From positions 1-64,000 of the forward strand of contig NZ_JAKSYM010000264.1 in NCBI RefSeq assembly GCF_022829545.1: a DNA stretch of 64,000 bases. The letters run 5' to 3'. Both the position numbers and the translations under genes were made by a program. Positions 22,080-30,887 of this stretch are shown here, piece by piece; the stretch's first letter is position 1, and every line of letters starts with the position of its first letter. This DNA comes from Methylobacterium sp. J-030. Lineage in GTDB: Bacteria; Pseudomonadota; Alphaproteobacteria; Rhizobiales; Beijerinckiaceae. The notes beneath the pieces are model-generated. The model was given only the letters and a program-made list of their open reading frames with translations, made no database searches and was not told where the DNA came from.

Positions 22080-23444
22080 GTGGATCGGGTGGGCTGGCAT
22101 GCCCCGCGCCGAGAACGCGCCCGTCATCCGAACGGGGGTTCGAAGGAGCAGGCCATTCCCGCGCACAAGACGGCCGAGCGATGCGACGTCGCCCTCGTGG
22201 CCGTCGGCACACACGGCGACGTCCTGCCGTTCATCGCGCTGGGTCACGAACTCGTGCGGCGCGGCCATGGCGTCTCGCTGGCCGCCCCGGCGCCGTTCGA
22301 GGCGATGGCCCGCCGGGCCGGCCTCGGCTTCGAGCCCCTGGGCACGGTGGCCGATTACGAGGCCGTGATCCGTCAGCCGGATCTCTGGCACCCGCAGCAG
22401 GGCTTCCGGCCCATGTTCGACTACGCCCTGCGGGTCGCGGAGGCCACCTGCCTGTGGCTCGGCGCGACCCGCGCGCAGGGTGTCGACCTGCGGGTGGTCG
22501 CCTCGCCCCTCGGCTGGGGCGCGCGGCTCGCCCAGGATCTCTACGGTCTGCCGACCGCGACGCTGCACGTGATGCCGTTCCTGATCGAGAGCCGTTCCGA
22601 TCCGCCCCGGCTCCCCGGCCTACCGCTGCCGCGCTTCCTGCCGGCGGCTTGGCGTGCCTACGTCAACCTCGGGGTCGATGCCGTGGCGGTCGGCCCGTTC
22701 ACGCTGCCGCCCTTGAACGCCCTGCGCGCGCGCCTCGGACTCGATCCGGTCAACCGGCTGCGGCACTGGTGGAACAGCCCGACGCGCATGCTCCTGATGT
22801 TCCCCGACTGGTACGCGGCCCCGCAACCCGACTGGCCGGCCCAGGCCGTGCAGCTCGGCTTCCCGCTGGTCGACCGGTTCGGCGACGTGCCGGCTATGCC
22901 GCCGGAACTCGACGCCTTCCTGGCGGCGGGGGAGCCGCCGATCGTGTTCACCTACGGCTCGGCCATGCGCCAGGGTGCGCCTTTCTTCGACACCGCGGTG
23001 GAGGTCTGCCGGCGCATGGGTCGACGCGGCGTCCTGCTCGCGCCCCAGGGTGGGCAGATCCCGAAGCCGCTGTCGGGCGGGCTGATCCACCTGCCCTACG
23101 CGCCGCTGAGCACGCTGCTGCCGCGCAGCGCCGCCCTGGTCCATCACGGCGGCGTCGGGACGGTGGCGCAGGCGCTGGCCGCGGGGATCCCGCAACTGGT
23201 GGTCCCGGTGGCGTTCGATCATTTCGATGAGGGGCGGCGGCTCAAGGATCGGAACCTCGGCGCGACGCTGAGCCGCCGGTCCTTCCGGCCCGCCCGGGGC
23301 GCGCGGGTCCTGGGACGGCTGCTCGCCGATCCCGTGGTCGCCCGCGCCATCGCGGCGGCCCGGGCGCGGATGGCGGAGGGCGGCGACGCGATCGCCGATG
23401 CCTGCGATCAGGTCGAGGGGCTGGCCGCCGGGCGCGGCGTGTAG
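22080..23444 (+). CDS. Glycosyltransferase family 1 (UGT/CrtX-like)
   Basis: Up to 454 residues. The N-terminal acceptor domain begins VALVAVGTHGDVLPFIALGHELVRRGH; the C-terminal donor domain carries the signature LVHHGGVGTVAQALAAGIPQLVVPVAFDH at about residues 352-380, which binds the nucleotide sugar. Relatives glycosylate sterols, rhamnolipid precursors or carotenoids (zeaxanthin glucosyltransferase). The start is doubtful: GTG at 22080 has no good ribosome site, whereas AAGGAG at about 22152 precedes an in-frame ATT (22165) just before the conserved core. The acceptor is unknown; pigmented methylobacteria make a carotenoid glycosyltransferase useful, but that is inference. Confidence 0.8.
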   Translation: MDRVGWHAPRRERARHPNGGSKEQAIPAHKTAERCDVALVAVGTHGDVLPFIALGHELVRRGHGVSLAAPAPFEAMARRAGLGFEPLGTVADYEAVIRQPDLWHPQQGFRPMFDYALRVAEATCLWLGATRAQGVDLRVVASPLGWGARLAQDLYGLPTATLHVMPFLIESRSDPPRLPGLPLPRFLPAAWRAYVNLGVDAVAVGPFTLPPLNALRARLGLDPVNRLRHWWNSPTRMLLMFPDWYAAPQPDWPAQAVQLGFPLVDRFGDVPAMPPELDAFLAAGEPPIVFTYGSAMRQGAPFFDTAVEVCRRMGRRGVLLAPQGGQIPKPLSGGLIHLPYAPLSTLLPRSAALVHHGGVGTVAQALAAGIPQLVVPVAFDHFDEGRRLKDRNLGATLSRRSFRPARGARVLGRLLADPVVARAIAAARARMAEGGDAIADACDQVEGLAAGRGV

Positions 23445-23520
23445 CATCTCCGCGCGCGACGGGTCGGAGCCGGCTGCCGCTCCGGGGGCCGGCGGCCGGC
23501 CCCGGAGCGGCGACCCGAAA

Positions 23521-23619
23521 TCACGGGCCGAGCAGCACGCTCGCCGAGCCGACCAGGGTCATGAGGATGCCGCTCACGAAAGCGCCGATCATGACGTAGG
23601 AGAGGGGCTTGAGCTTCAT
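23521..23619 (-). CDS. 32-residue single-span membrane protein
   Basis: ATG at 23619, TGA at 23523-23521. MKLKPLSYVMIGAF is followed by a hydrophobic stretch GILMTLVGSASVLLG, giving one membrane span with a basic N-terminus. The ribosome site is weak (ACGACGG). It is encoded just downstream of the 86-residue secreted protein and may share its transcript. Family not recognised. Confidence 0.4.
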   Translation of the reverse strand: MKLKPLSYVMIGAFVSGILMTLVGSASVLLGP

Positions 23620-23635
23620 CCGTCGTTATGCCGGA

Positions 23636-23896
23636 TCAGCAGCGGTAGCCACCGGCGGTCTGGCCGTACTGCTTGACCGGGCGAGTCTGCTGGTTGGCGT
23701 TGCCCTCTGCGGCCGAGCTCATCGGGCAGCCGTCGTAGAAAGGCATGTCGTGGACGCCGAGGCCGAGCGAACCGGTCGTCTCCGGCGCGTTGGCGTTGAA
23801 GCCGGTCCAGCGGCCCTCGTTGGCCGCGAAGGCGGGCGACAGCGGCGCGGTGGCCAGGACAAGCGCGGTGACGGCGGCGGAAAAACGGTTCTTCAT
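23636..23896 (-). CDS. Small secreted protein of unknown function
   Basis: 86 residues with a classical signal peptide (MKNRFSAAVTALVLATAPLSPAFA, cleavage before ANEGR). The mature 62 residues contain cysteines in YDGCPMSS and at the very C-terminus (GGYRC). CGGAGATTATTC precedes the ATG. The AT-richer upstream region (23897-24000) contains the hairpin CGTGG...CCACG and probably the promoter. I do not recognise a family. Confidence 0.65.
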   Translation of the reverse strand: MKNRFSAAVTALVLATAPLSPAFAANEGRWTGFNANAPETTGSLGLGVHDMPFYDGCPMSSAAEGNANQQTRPVKQYGQTAGGYRC

Positions 23897-24128
23897 GAAT
23901 AATCTCCGATATTGTTCAGCAAGATCTGGTTGATCTGCCGTGGTTTTTCTTCCACGAGAACAATATAGAGAACGAAAACATTCCGCGACGTGACGCCCCG
24001 CACGCGGCAGGACGGATTAAAATTTTACCGGGGTAAGGGCGTTTCGGGTTGATCGGATTGGTCGGATAAGGCGCAGGCCGGCTGCCGGAGGATGCACCGC
24101 GGGTGCCTGTCGACGGAAAGGCCCGTGT

Positions 24129-24842
24129 TCAGTCGAGCGGCGTGATCAGCCCGTCCCGGATCGTCACCCGCCGGTCCATGCGGGCGGCCAGATCCAGGTT
24201 GTGGGTCGCCACCAGTGCGGCGAGGCCCGAGGCGCGGACCAGGGCCATCAGCACCGAGAAGACGTGGCCGGCCGTGCCCGGATCGAGGTTGCCGGTGGGC
24301 TCGTCGGCGAGCAGGAGGCGCGGCCCGTTGGCCACCGCCCGGGCGATGGCGACGCGTTGCTGCTCGCCCCCCGACAGTTCGGCGGGGCGGTGCGGCAGCC
24401 GCTGCTTGAGGCCGAGGAAACTCAGGAGTTCGGTGGCGCGGGCTTTCGCCTCCGGGGCCTTCAGGCCGCGGATGAGCTGGGGCATCACCACGTTCTCCAG
24501 GGCCGAGAATTCCGGCAGGAGGTGGTGGAACTGGTAGACGAAGCCCATCTCCTCGCGCCGCAGCCGCGTGCGCTCGGCATCCGCCATGGCGGCGGTCGGC
24601 TGGCCGCCGATATAGATCTCCCCCCCGTCCGGCTTCTCCAGCAGCCCGGCGAGGTGCAGCAAGGTCGACTTGCCGGCGCCCGACGGCGCCACCAAGGCCA
24701 CCAGTTCCCCCGGCCAGATCGCGAGGTCGGCACCGCGCAGGATCTCCAGCGCGCCCTCGGCCTGGGCGTAGCGACGCTCGACGCGGGAGAAGAACAGGGC
24801 CGGGACCGGCTGGTCGCCGGCGATCTGGCTCGAATCGGTCAT
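24129..24842 (-). CDS. lolD: Lipoprotein-releasing ABC transporter ATPase LolD
   Basis: 237 residues. Walker A is APSGAGKST at about 52-60, the ABC signature [14 protein letters not shown] near 155, Walker [14 protein letters not shown], and the switch histidine in VATHNLDL. The Gln-loop [11 protein letters not shown] is the LolD form. With the LolC/E-type permease encoded 14 bases upstream it extracts lipoproteins from the inner membrane for LolA. Alphaproteobacteria often have one permease forming a homodimer, as here. Confidence 0.93.
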   Translation of the reverse strand: MTDSSQIAGDQPVPALFFSRVERRYAQAEGALEILRGADLAIWPGELVALVAPSGAGKSTLLHLAGLLEKPDGGEIYIGGQPTAAMADAERTRLRREEMGFVYQFHHLLPEFSALENVVMPQLIRGLKAPEAKARATELLSFLGLKQRLPHRPAELSGGEQQRVAIARAVANGPRLLLADEPTGNLDPGTAGHVFSVLMALVRASGLAALVATHNLDLAARMDRRVTIRDGLITPLD

Positions 24843-24856
24843 CGATGCGCGGCCCG

Positions 24857-26155
24857 TCAGCCGTAGCGGAGGGCCTGCACCGGATCGAGCCGGGCGGCGC
24901 GCCAGGAGGGATAGAGCGTCGCCGCGAGCGACAGCAGCAGCGTGGTGATCACCACGGCGGTGATCTCCTTCGGGTTCATCTGGGCTGGGATCTCGGCCAG
25001 GAACCGCACGGTCGGGTCCCAGGCGCCCGGAAACAGCACGTGCTGGATCGGCTTGATGTTGAGCGTGATCAGGATCCCGAGCGCCAGCCCGCCGAGGGTG
25101 CCCACCACGCCGATCAGCGCGCCGTTGATCAGGAACACCCGCATGATCGTGCCGGGCGTCGCCCCCATGGTGCGCAGGATCGCGATGTCGCTCGACTTGT
25201 CGCGCACCAGCAGGATCAGGCCCGAGACGATGTTGAGCGTCGCCACCACGACGATCAGGCTGAGGATCAGGAACATCACGTTCCGCTCGACCTCCAGCGC
25301 CCCGAAAAAGGTCCGGTTGCGCTGGCGCCAGTCGGTCAGGAGGATCGGGCGCTCGGCCGCCATCTCCAGAGGCTCGCGCATCTCGCCGACATGATCGGGG
25401 TCGTCGACGTAGATCTCGATCATGCTGACGTCGCCGTCCTTGTTGAAGAACGCCTGCGCCTCGGTGAGCGGCATGAACACGAAGGTCTGGTCGAACTCGG
25501 TCATGCCGACCTCGAAGACCGCCTTGACGGTGTAGCTCTTCGTCCGCGGCGCGGTGCCGAACGGCGTCGACGAGCCTTTCGGCGTCACCAGCGTGATCGT
25601 GTCACCGGCCTGGAGACCCAGCGTATCGGCCAGCCGCCGTCCGATCAGCACGCCGGTGCCGTCGTCGAACCCCTCCAGGGTGCCGCCGCGGATCGAGCTG
25701 GTCACCGCGGCGAGCGCGTCGAGGTCGCCCGCCCGCACGCCGCGGATGATCACGCCGGAGCCGCCGTACTGCGAGGACGCGAAGGCCTGCCCCTCGACCA
25801 GCGGCACCGCCGCGCGCACGCCCGCCACCTTGGACAGGCGGTCCGACAGGTCGGTCCAGTCGTTGAACGGCCGGTCGATCGGTGTCGCGAACAGGTGGCC
25901 GTTGATGCCGACGATCTTCGACAGCAACTCCGCCCGGAAACCGTTCATCACCGACAGGACGATGATCAGGGTGGCGACGCCGAGCGCGATGCCGAGCACC
26001 GAGAAGAACGCCACCACCGAGACGCCCCCGCCCCGGCGGCGCGCCCGCAGGTAGCGGCCCGCGATGATCCACTCGAACGGCGCGAAGGGCGCGGTGCCCT
26101 GGCGGAACGAGGCTGCGAGGCCCCTCACCCGGTCGATCGCCGCGGATCCCGCCAT
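24857..26155 (-). CDS. lolC: Lipoprotein-releasing system transmembrane protein LolC/LolE
   Basis: 432 residues with the MacB/LolC topology: one membrane helix near 55 ([27 protein letters not shown]), a large periplasmic domain, and three C-terminal helices including the FtsX domain ([24 protein letters not shown]). The last residues [16 protein letters not shown] are the usual LolC/E end. Only one permease gene is present, so it probably forms a homodimer with LolD. It lies between proS (11 bases upstream) and lolD. Confidence 0.92.
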   Translation of the reverse strand: MAGSAAIDRVRGLAASFRQGTAPFAPFEWIIAGRYLRARRRGGGVSVVAFFSVLGIALGVATLIIVLSVMNGFRAELLSKIVGINGHLFATPIDRPFNDWTDLSDRLSKVAGVRAAVPLVEGQAFASSQYGGSGVIIRGVRAGDLDALAAVTSSIRGGTLEGFDDGTGVLIGRRLADTLGLQAGDTITLVTPKGSSTPFGTAPRTKSYTVKAVFEVGMTEFDQTFVFMPLTEAQAFFNKDGDVSMIEIYVDDPDHVGEMREPLEMAAERPILLTDWRQRNRTFFGALEVERNVMFLILSLIVVVATLNIVSGLILLVRDKSSDIAILRTMGATPGTIMRVFLINGALIGVVGTLGGLALGILITLNIKPIQHVLFPGAWDPTVRFLAEIPAQMNPKEITAVVITTLLLSLAATLYPSWRAARLDPVQALRYG

Positions 26156-26166
26156 TGTGTGGGGTC

Positions 26167-27492
26167 TCAGACGCGCTTGATGCGCGCGAGCAGGTCGACG
26201 ATCGCGAGGCTCTCGCGCTCGCCGCCGGCGCGCCGCTTCAGCTCGACCTTGCCCTCGGCCAGACTCTTCGGGCCGACGATCACCTGCCAGGGCAGGCCGA
26301 TCAGATCGGCGGTGGCGAACTTGGCGCCGGGCCGCTCGTCGCGGTCGTCGTAGAGCACCGACAGGCCGGCGGTCTCCAGGTCGGACTGGATCTGCGCACA
26401 GGCGGCGTCGGTGGCGGCATCGCCAGTCTTGAGGTTGATCAGCGCCACGTCGAAGGGCGCGACGACATCCGGCCAGATGATCCCGGCCTCGTCGTGGCTC
26501 GCCTCGATGATCGCCGCCACCAGCCGGCTCGGGCCGATGCCGTAGGAACCCATATGGACCGGCCGCTCGATCCCGTCCGGCCCGGCAACCTTGGCGCCCA
26601 TCGGCTCCGAATACTTCGTGCCGAAATAGAAGATGTGCCCGACCTCGATGCCGCGGGCCGCCAGACGGCTCTCCTCCGGCACCTCGGCGAAGGCCGCCGG
26701 CTCGTGCATGTCCTCGGTGGCGGCGTAGTGGGAGGTCCAGGCATCGACGATGCCCTGGAGGCCGGCGACATCGTCGAAATCGACCGTTTCCGGCGGGGTG
26801 TCGAAATCGAGATAGGCCTTGTCGCAGAAGACCTCGCTCTCGCCGGTGTTGGCCAGGATGATGAACTCGTGGGACAGGTCGCCGCCGATCGGGCCGGTCT
26901 CGGCGCGCATCGGGATCGCCTTGAGGCCGAGACCCGCGAAGGTGCGCAGGTACGCCACGAACATCCGATTGTAGGCATGGCGGGCGCCGGCCTGATCGAA
27001 GTCGAACGAGTAGGCGTCCTTCATCAGGAACTCGCGCGAGCGCATCGTGCCGAAGCGCGGCCGCACCTCGTCGCGGAACTTCCACGAGATCTGATAGAGG
27101 TTCTTCGGGAGATCCTTGTACGATCGGGCGCTCGCGCGAAAAATCTCGGTCACCATCTCCTCGGCGGTGGGGCCGTAGAGCATCTCGCGGTCGTGCCGGT
27201 CCTTCAGGCGCAGCATCTCCTTGCCGTAGGCGTCGTAGCGGCCGGACTCCCGCCACAGCTCGGCGGATTGCACGGTCGGCATCAGGATCTCGATCGCGCC
27301 GGAGCGATCCTGCTCCCGGCGGATCACCGCGCAGACGCGCTCCAGCACCCGCAATCCGAGCGGCAGCCACGCGTAGATCCCCGCGGCCTCCTGGCGGACG
27401 AGGCCGGCGCGCAGCATCAGCCGGTGCGAGACGATCTCGGCTTCCTTGGGCGTCTCGCGCAAGGTCGGCATGAAGTAGCGGGAGAGACGCAT
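26167..27492 (-). CDS. proS: Proline--tRNA ligase, short alphaproteobacterial form
   Basis: 441 residues. This is the bacterial-type core without the roughly 180-residue INS editing domain found in E. coli ProS; the short form is normal in alphaproteobacteria. Class II motif 2 is around [21 protein letters not shown] and motif 3 around [15 protein letters not shown]; an anticodon-binding domain forms the C-terminus. The ATG at 27492 ([15 protein letters not shown]) is the usual start; a longer frame to 27549 has no family support. First gene of the proS-lolC-lolD run. Confidence 0.93.
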   Translation of the reverse strand: MRLSRYFMPTLRETPKEAEIVSHRLMLRAGLVRQEAAGIYAWLPLGLRVLERVCAVIRREQDRSGAIEILMPTVQSAELWRESGRYDAYGKEMLRLKDRHDREMLYGPTAEEMVTEIFRASARSYKDLPKNLYQISWKFRDEVRPRFGTMRSREFLMKDAYSFDFDQAGARHAYNRMFVAYLRTFAGLGLKAIPMRAETGPIGGDLSHEFIILANTGESEVFCDKAYLDFDTPPETVDFDDVAGLQGIVDAWTSHYAATEDMHEPAAFAEVPEESRLAARGIEVGHIFYFGTKYSEPMGAKVAGPDGIERPVHMGSYGIGPSRLVAAIIEASHDEAGIIWPDVVAPFDVALINLKTGDAATDAACAQIQSDLETAGLSVLYDDRDERPGAKFATADLIGLPWQVIVGPKSLAEGKVELKRRAGGERESLAIVDLLARIKRV

Positions 27493-27708
27493 GTCGCCAA
27501 AGTCTTGCAGGTGGAGCCGGCCGGGAGGAGCCGCGGCGCGCGGGCACACAACACGCCGGAGCCGTAAATTACAAGCACTGCGCGACCACGACGCGGCGTA
27601 ATCGCGGCGAAGCCGTGGCGCGGGGCCGTCGGCCAGCCGGCCCTGCCCACCGGGAGAGCGGCCTGCCTATTTGCCGGCAAGAAAGCGCAGTTTTTTCTCG
27701 CAGACCCG

Positions 27709-27737
27709 GTGACAACACGAATTGTTGTTCCTATAAG
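27709..27737 (+). promoter_or_regulatory. Sigma-70-type promoter for the 27745-27883 transcript
   Basis: GTGACA at 27709-27714 and TATAAG at 27732-27737 are separated by exactly 17 bases. Against a high-GC background this is a good housekeeping promoter. Transcription would start near 27744. Confidence 0.5.
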
Positions 27738-27744
27738 CGGGCGG

Positions 27745-27883
27745 CGATGTTTGCGACACCCGGAAGAGGTGGCGCAAGGTCCGAGTCTCGGGAGGAAAAA
27801 CGACCGCCCCGCAGCCAATGCGGAGGATATTCAAGGTCGAGCCACTGAAGCTTGAAAGCAAGGCCTTGGGCCTTGCTTTTTTT
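27745..27883 (+). ncRNA. Candidate small RNA of about 140 nt, family unknown
   Basis: The segment is delimited by the promoter at 27709-27737 and the intrinsic terminator at 27855-27883, a complete small transcription unit in a 556-bp gene-free interval. Inside are potential stems: GGTC...GACC enclosing CCGA/TCGG, and CCGCA-GCCAA-TGCGG. The unpaired GGAGGAAAAA segment is purine-rich. It lacks the conserved apical loop of SRP RNA and I could not recognise 6S, tmRNA or a known alphaproteobacterial sRNA. An ATG at 27747 opens a 33-codon frame at the predicted 5' end, so a leaderless peptide mRNA is an alternative. The flanking 27493-27700 and 27890-28048 hold nothing more. Confidence 0.5.
27855..27883 (+). 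terminator. Rho-independent terminator
   Basis: A perfect 10-bp stem AAGCAAGGCC / GGCCTTGCTT with a TTG loop (27856-27878) runs directly into a T tract (TTTTT, 27879-27883). It is the clearest intrinsic terminator in the window. Confidence 0.85.
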
Positions 27884-28048
27884 GTTTGCCGATCCGGGGG
27901 CTGCGACGTCCCGGCCCCCTGTGATCAGTGTCGATTGCGCAGACAACCGGCGCAGTGGTCCGGTTTCTCTTCGGCGCCGGCAAGCCCTTAACATCTCTCG
28001 TCTTTTTGCGGTGCAGGGTGGCCTCGGACTTGCCCGGGTGAGCCTGCC

Positions 28049-28246
28049 ATGCACTTCGAGATCCGCCAGGCCGACACGCACTGGGCCTGGGTTCTGCTCA
28101 ACGATGCCAACGAGACGATCGCGGAGTCGGACCAGACTTTCCCGTCGGCCGCGCAGGCCTCCACGGCGGCCCTGGCCTTCGCCCATCTGGTGGCGCGGGC
28201 CGGCAAGTCGCTGACGGTGGCGTCGCCCTCGGGCACCCTGCTCTGA
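28049..28246 (+). CDS. Small protein resembling YegP/DUF1508
   Basis: 65 residues. FEIRQADTHWAWVLLNDANETIAESDQ followed by a helix from SAAQASTAALAFAHLV resembles one repeat of the YegP/DUF1508 fold, where a three-stranded sheet precedes a helix beginning with a serine-rich turn. Function of that family is unknown. The gene lies 165 bases after the candidate sRNA terminator and converges with the DUF1467 gene. Confidence 0.65.
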   Translation: MHFEIRQADTHWAWVLLNDANETIAESDQTFPSAAQASTAALAFAHLVARAGKSLTVASPSGTLL

Positions 28247-28252
28247 GCCGCG

Positions 28253-28579
28253 TCACAGACCCGTCAGCGGGAACACCGCCAGGGCGATCAGGAAGGCGGC
28301 GCCCGCCACCAGCGTCGTCCAGATCGCCTTCTCGCGCAGCCGCGGCGCTGCGGGCGCGCCCGGATCCTGACCCGGCACGACGTGGCTCGGCCGGGTCTCG
28401 GGCTGGTTGCGCAGGGGCAGCACCGCGAAGAGCAGCGTCCACCACACCACGAAGTAGAGCGCGATGGCGCCGCCGATCGTGAGCTTGAACAGGCCCACGC
28501 CGGCCGCCACGAAGGCGGCGACCAGCACCGTGATGACGCCGAGGGTGATCGGCGTCGAGCGGACCAGCGTCGTCATCAT
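28253..28579 (-). CDS. DUF1467 family inner-membrane protein
   Basis: 108 residues with two or three membrane helices (ITLGVITVLVAAFVAAGVGL, IALYFVVWWTLLFAVLPL and about 20 residues near the C-terminus). The VVWWTLLFAVLPLRNQ segment is typical of DUF1467, a family of unknown function conserved beside mce and proS in alphaproteobacteria. The alternative ATG one codon later is equally possible. The mce stop lies four bases upstream of the start. Confidence 0.82.
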   Translation of the reverse strand: MMTTLVRSTPITLGVITVLVAAFVAAGVGLFKLTIGGAIALYFVVWWTLLFAVLPLRNQPETRPSHVVPGQDPGAPAAPRLREKAIWTTLVAGAAFLIALAVFPLTGL

Positions 28580-28583
28580 GCGA

Positions 28584-28988
28584 TCACACCTGCTCCAGCT
28601 CGACCAGGGTACCCAGGAAATCTTTCGGATGCAGGAACAGGACCGGCTTGCCGTGGGCGCCGATCCGCGGCTCGCCGCTGCCGAGCACCCGGGCGCCCTG
28701 CTGTTTGAGCTTGTCGCGGGCGGCCAGAATGTCGTCCACCTCGTAGCAGACGTGGTGGACGCCGCCGCCGGGGTTGCGCGCCACGAAGGACTCGATCGGC
28801 GAGTTCTCGCCGAGCGGCGCCATCAGCTCGACCTTGCTGTTCGGCAACTCGACGAACACGACGGTGACGCCGTGCTCGGGCTGCGGCAGGGGCGGCGTCA
28901 CCGTCGCACCCAGCGTGTCGCGATAGATCGCGCAGGCGGCGTCGAGATCCTGCACGGCGATGGCCACGTGATTGAGACGGCCGATCAT
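28584..28988 (-). CDS. mce: Methylmalonyl-CoA epimerase
   Basis: 134 residues, VOC fold. Metal-binding residues are visible in the NHVAIAV start (H7), VELMAPLG, GVHHVCYEV and LVELEQV at the end. It interconverts (R)- and (S)-methylmalonyl-CoA in propionyl-CoA degradation and, in methylobacteria, in the ethylmalonyl-CoA pathway during C1/C2 growth. It is in the conserved rnj-mce-DUF1467-proS order. Confidence 0.9.
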   Translation of the reverse strand: MIGRLNHVAIAVQDLDAACAIYRDTLGATVTPPLPQPEHGVTVVFVELPNSKVELMAPLGENSPIESFVARNPGGGVHHVCYEVDDILAARDKLKQQGARVLGSGEPRIGAHGKPVLFLHPKDFLGTLVELEQV

Positions 28989-29046
28989 TCTTGCTTCCTC
29001 CCCGTTCGCGCACCGACCGGCAGGTCGCTCCTCTCCAATCCGCAGA

Positions 29047-29155
29047 CCTCATCCTGAGGTGCTGCGCAGCAGCCTCGAGGAGGGCTCCAGGGATCGCAGC
29101 GCTTTCTGGAGGGCTCCTTCGAGGCCCGCTTTGCGGGCACCTCAGGATGAGGGGG
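29047..29155. repeat. Palindromic intergenic repeat (RPE-like), copy 2
   Basis: The ends CCTCATCCTGAGGTGC and GCACCTCAGGATGAGG are inverted copies, with internal complementary stretches in between. The right half recurs at 119-240. It separates mce from rnj; the rest of 28989-29197 is unremarkable. Confidence 0.75.
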
Positions 29156-29197
29156 ATGGGTGGGATCTGCCTCGGTGTGTCGTGGCGGTTTCGTACC

Positions 29198-30871
29198 CTA
29201 AACTTCCACAACCTGCACGTGGCAGGCAGGCTTCTTGCCCCAGACCTCGTTGACCGCGGTGCGCACGGCCCGGTCGACCGTCTTCTCGACGCTCTCCGAG
29301 TCCTTGAGCTTGCCCCGCGACAGGCCCGACAGGGTGCGGGTCACCGCATCGATCACCGTCTCGATCAGCGGCTCGCCGGACCGGCCGCGGTTCGGCAGGC
29401 CGATGATGTCCACCGCCGGCTCGCCCAGCACCGCGCCGTCCTCGTCGATGGCGATCGCCACCGAGACCAGCCCGGCCTGCATCAGCTTGCGCCGCTCGGG
29501 GATCGCCCGGTCCTTCTCGTCGATCAGGACGTCGCCGTCCTTGAACAGGCGGCCGGCCTTCACGTGGTCGATCACCTCGGGCTTGCCGGGGCTGAGGCGG
29601 ATCAGGCTGCCGTTGCGGGCCTTGACCACGTTCTGCACCCCTTGCGCGCGGGCGAAGCGGGCATGCTCGTCGAGGTGCAGCGCCTCGCCGTGGACCGGGA
29701 TCGCGGTGCCGGGCCGCGTCCACTTGTACATCTCGACCATCTCGTCCCGGCGAGGATGGCCCGAGACGTGGACGAGGGCGGTGCGGTCGGTGATGACCTC
29801 GACGCCCTGCTCGATCAGGTCGTTGATGATGGCGCCGACATCGCGCTCGTTGCCGGGGATCGCCCGGGAGGAAAAGATCACCCGGTCGCCCGCGGTCAGG
29901 CTGATATCCGGGTGGTCGCGGCGGGAAACCCGGGCCAAAGCCGCCCGGGGCTCGCCCTGCGAGCCGGTGAGCAGGGCCACGACCCGCTCGCGGGGCAGGC
30001 TCTTCCACGAGTCCGCCCGGCGGAACTCGGGCAGGCCGTCGAGGTAGCCGCACTCGCGGGCGACATCGATCACCCGGTCCATGGCCCGGCCGACCGCCAC
30101 GATCTCGCGGCCGCAGGCGACCGCGGCCTCGGCCACCGCGCGGATACGGGCGACGTTCGACGCGAAGGTGGTCACCGCGACCCGGTGGGGCGCGTCGGCG
30201 ATCAGGGTCTTGAGGGTCGCGGCGACTTCGCGCTCGCTGGGGGAGAAACCCTCGCGGACCACGTTCGTGGAATCACAGACCAGTGCCAGGATCCCCTCGT
30301 CGCCGAGGGCGGTGAAGGCCTCGGGCGAGGTGACTTCGCCGGCCACCGGCGTCGGGTCGATCTTCCAGTCGCCGGTGTGGACCACGAGGCCCGCGGCGGT
30401 GCGGATCGCAATGGCGTTCGACTCGGGGATCGAGTGCGAGACCGGAACGTATTCGAGCTCGAACGGGCCGACGGTAATGCGCCGGCCGGGCTTGATCTCG
30501 CGCAGGTCGACCTTCGGGGCACCGGGATCCGAGAGGCGGCGGGTCTCCAGCAGGTTCTTAGCGAAGCGCGTCGCGTAGACCGGCGCCTTGATGCGCGACC
30601 ATAGCTCGGAGATCGCCCCGATATGGTCCTCGTGCGCGTGGGTGATGAAGATCCCCAGCAGGTCCTTGCGCTTCTCCTCGATGAAGGAGAGGTCCGGGAA
30701 CATCAGGTCGATGCCCGGCATGTTCTCCTCGCCGGCGAAGCCCATGCCGCAATCGACCATGATCCACTTCCGGCCCTTCTCCGGCCCGAAGCCGTAGAGC
30801 GCCGCATTCATCCCGATCTCGCCCACGCCGCCGAGCGGCAGGAAGACCAGCTCCTCCTGTCCTGTTGCCAT
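29198..30871 (-). CDS. rnj: Ribonuclease J
   Basis: 557 residues, full length. The metallo-beta-lactamase/beta-CASP zinc motif THAHEDHIG lies at about 75-83, preceded by MVDCGMGF; the beta-CASP domain and C-terminal RNase J domain follow (HVSGHPRRDEMVEMY). It acts as a 5'-3' exoribonuclease and endonuclease in mRNA decay and rRNA maturation. It is downstream of birA (16 bases). Confidence 0.93.
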   Translation of the reverse strand: MATGQEELVFLPLGGVGEIGMNAALYGFGPEKGRKWIMVDCGMGFAGEENMPGIDLMFPDLSFIEEKRKDLLGIFITHAHEDHIGAISELWSRIKAPVYATRFAKNLLETRRLSDPGAPKVDLREIKPGRRITVGPFELEYVPVSHSIPESNAIAIRTAAGLVVHTGDWKIDPTPVAGEVTSPEAFTALGDEGILALVCDSTNVVREGFSPSEREVAATLKTLIADAPHRVAVTTFASNVARIRAVAEAAVACGREIVAVGRAMDRVIDVARECGYLDGLPEFRRADSWKSLPRERVVALLTGSQGEPRAALARVSRRDHPDISLTAGDRVIFSSRAIPGNERDVGAIINDLIEQGVEVITDRTALVHVSGHPRRDEMVEMYKWTRPGTAIPVHGEALHLDEHARFARAQGVQNVVKARNGSLIRLSPGKPEVIDHVKAGRLFKDGDVLIDEKDRAIPERRKLMQAGLVSVAIAIDEDGAVLGEPAVDIIGLPNRGRSGEPLIETVIDAVTRTLSGLSRGKLKDSESVEKTVDRAVRTAVNEVWGKKPACHVQVVEV

Positions 30872-30887
30872 CTGTGATCGTCCAAAC

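Noticed and set aside
22165..23444. ATT start for the glycosyltransferase after AAGGAG
   Set aside because: ATT starts are very rare; noted as an alternative, but not adopted without comparison to homologues.
24857..27547. Single 896-codon minus-strand frame spanning proS and lolC
   Set aside because: Its upstream part is an out-of-frame reading of proS; the true permease begins at 26155.
27747..27848. 33-codon frame inside the candidate sRNA
   Set aside because: No ribosome site and no family; kept only as a leaderless alternative in the sRNA entry.
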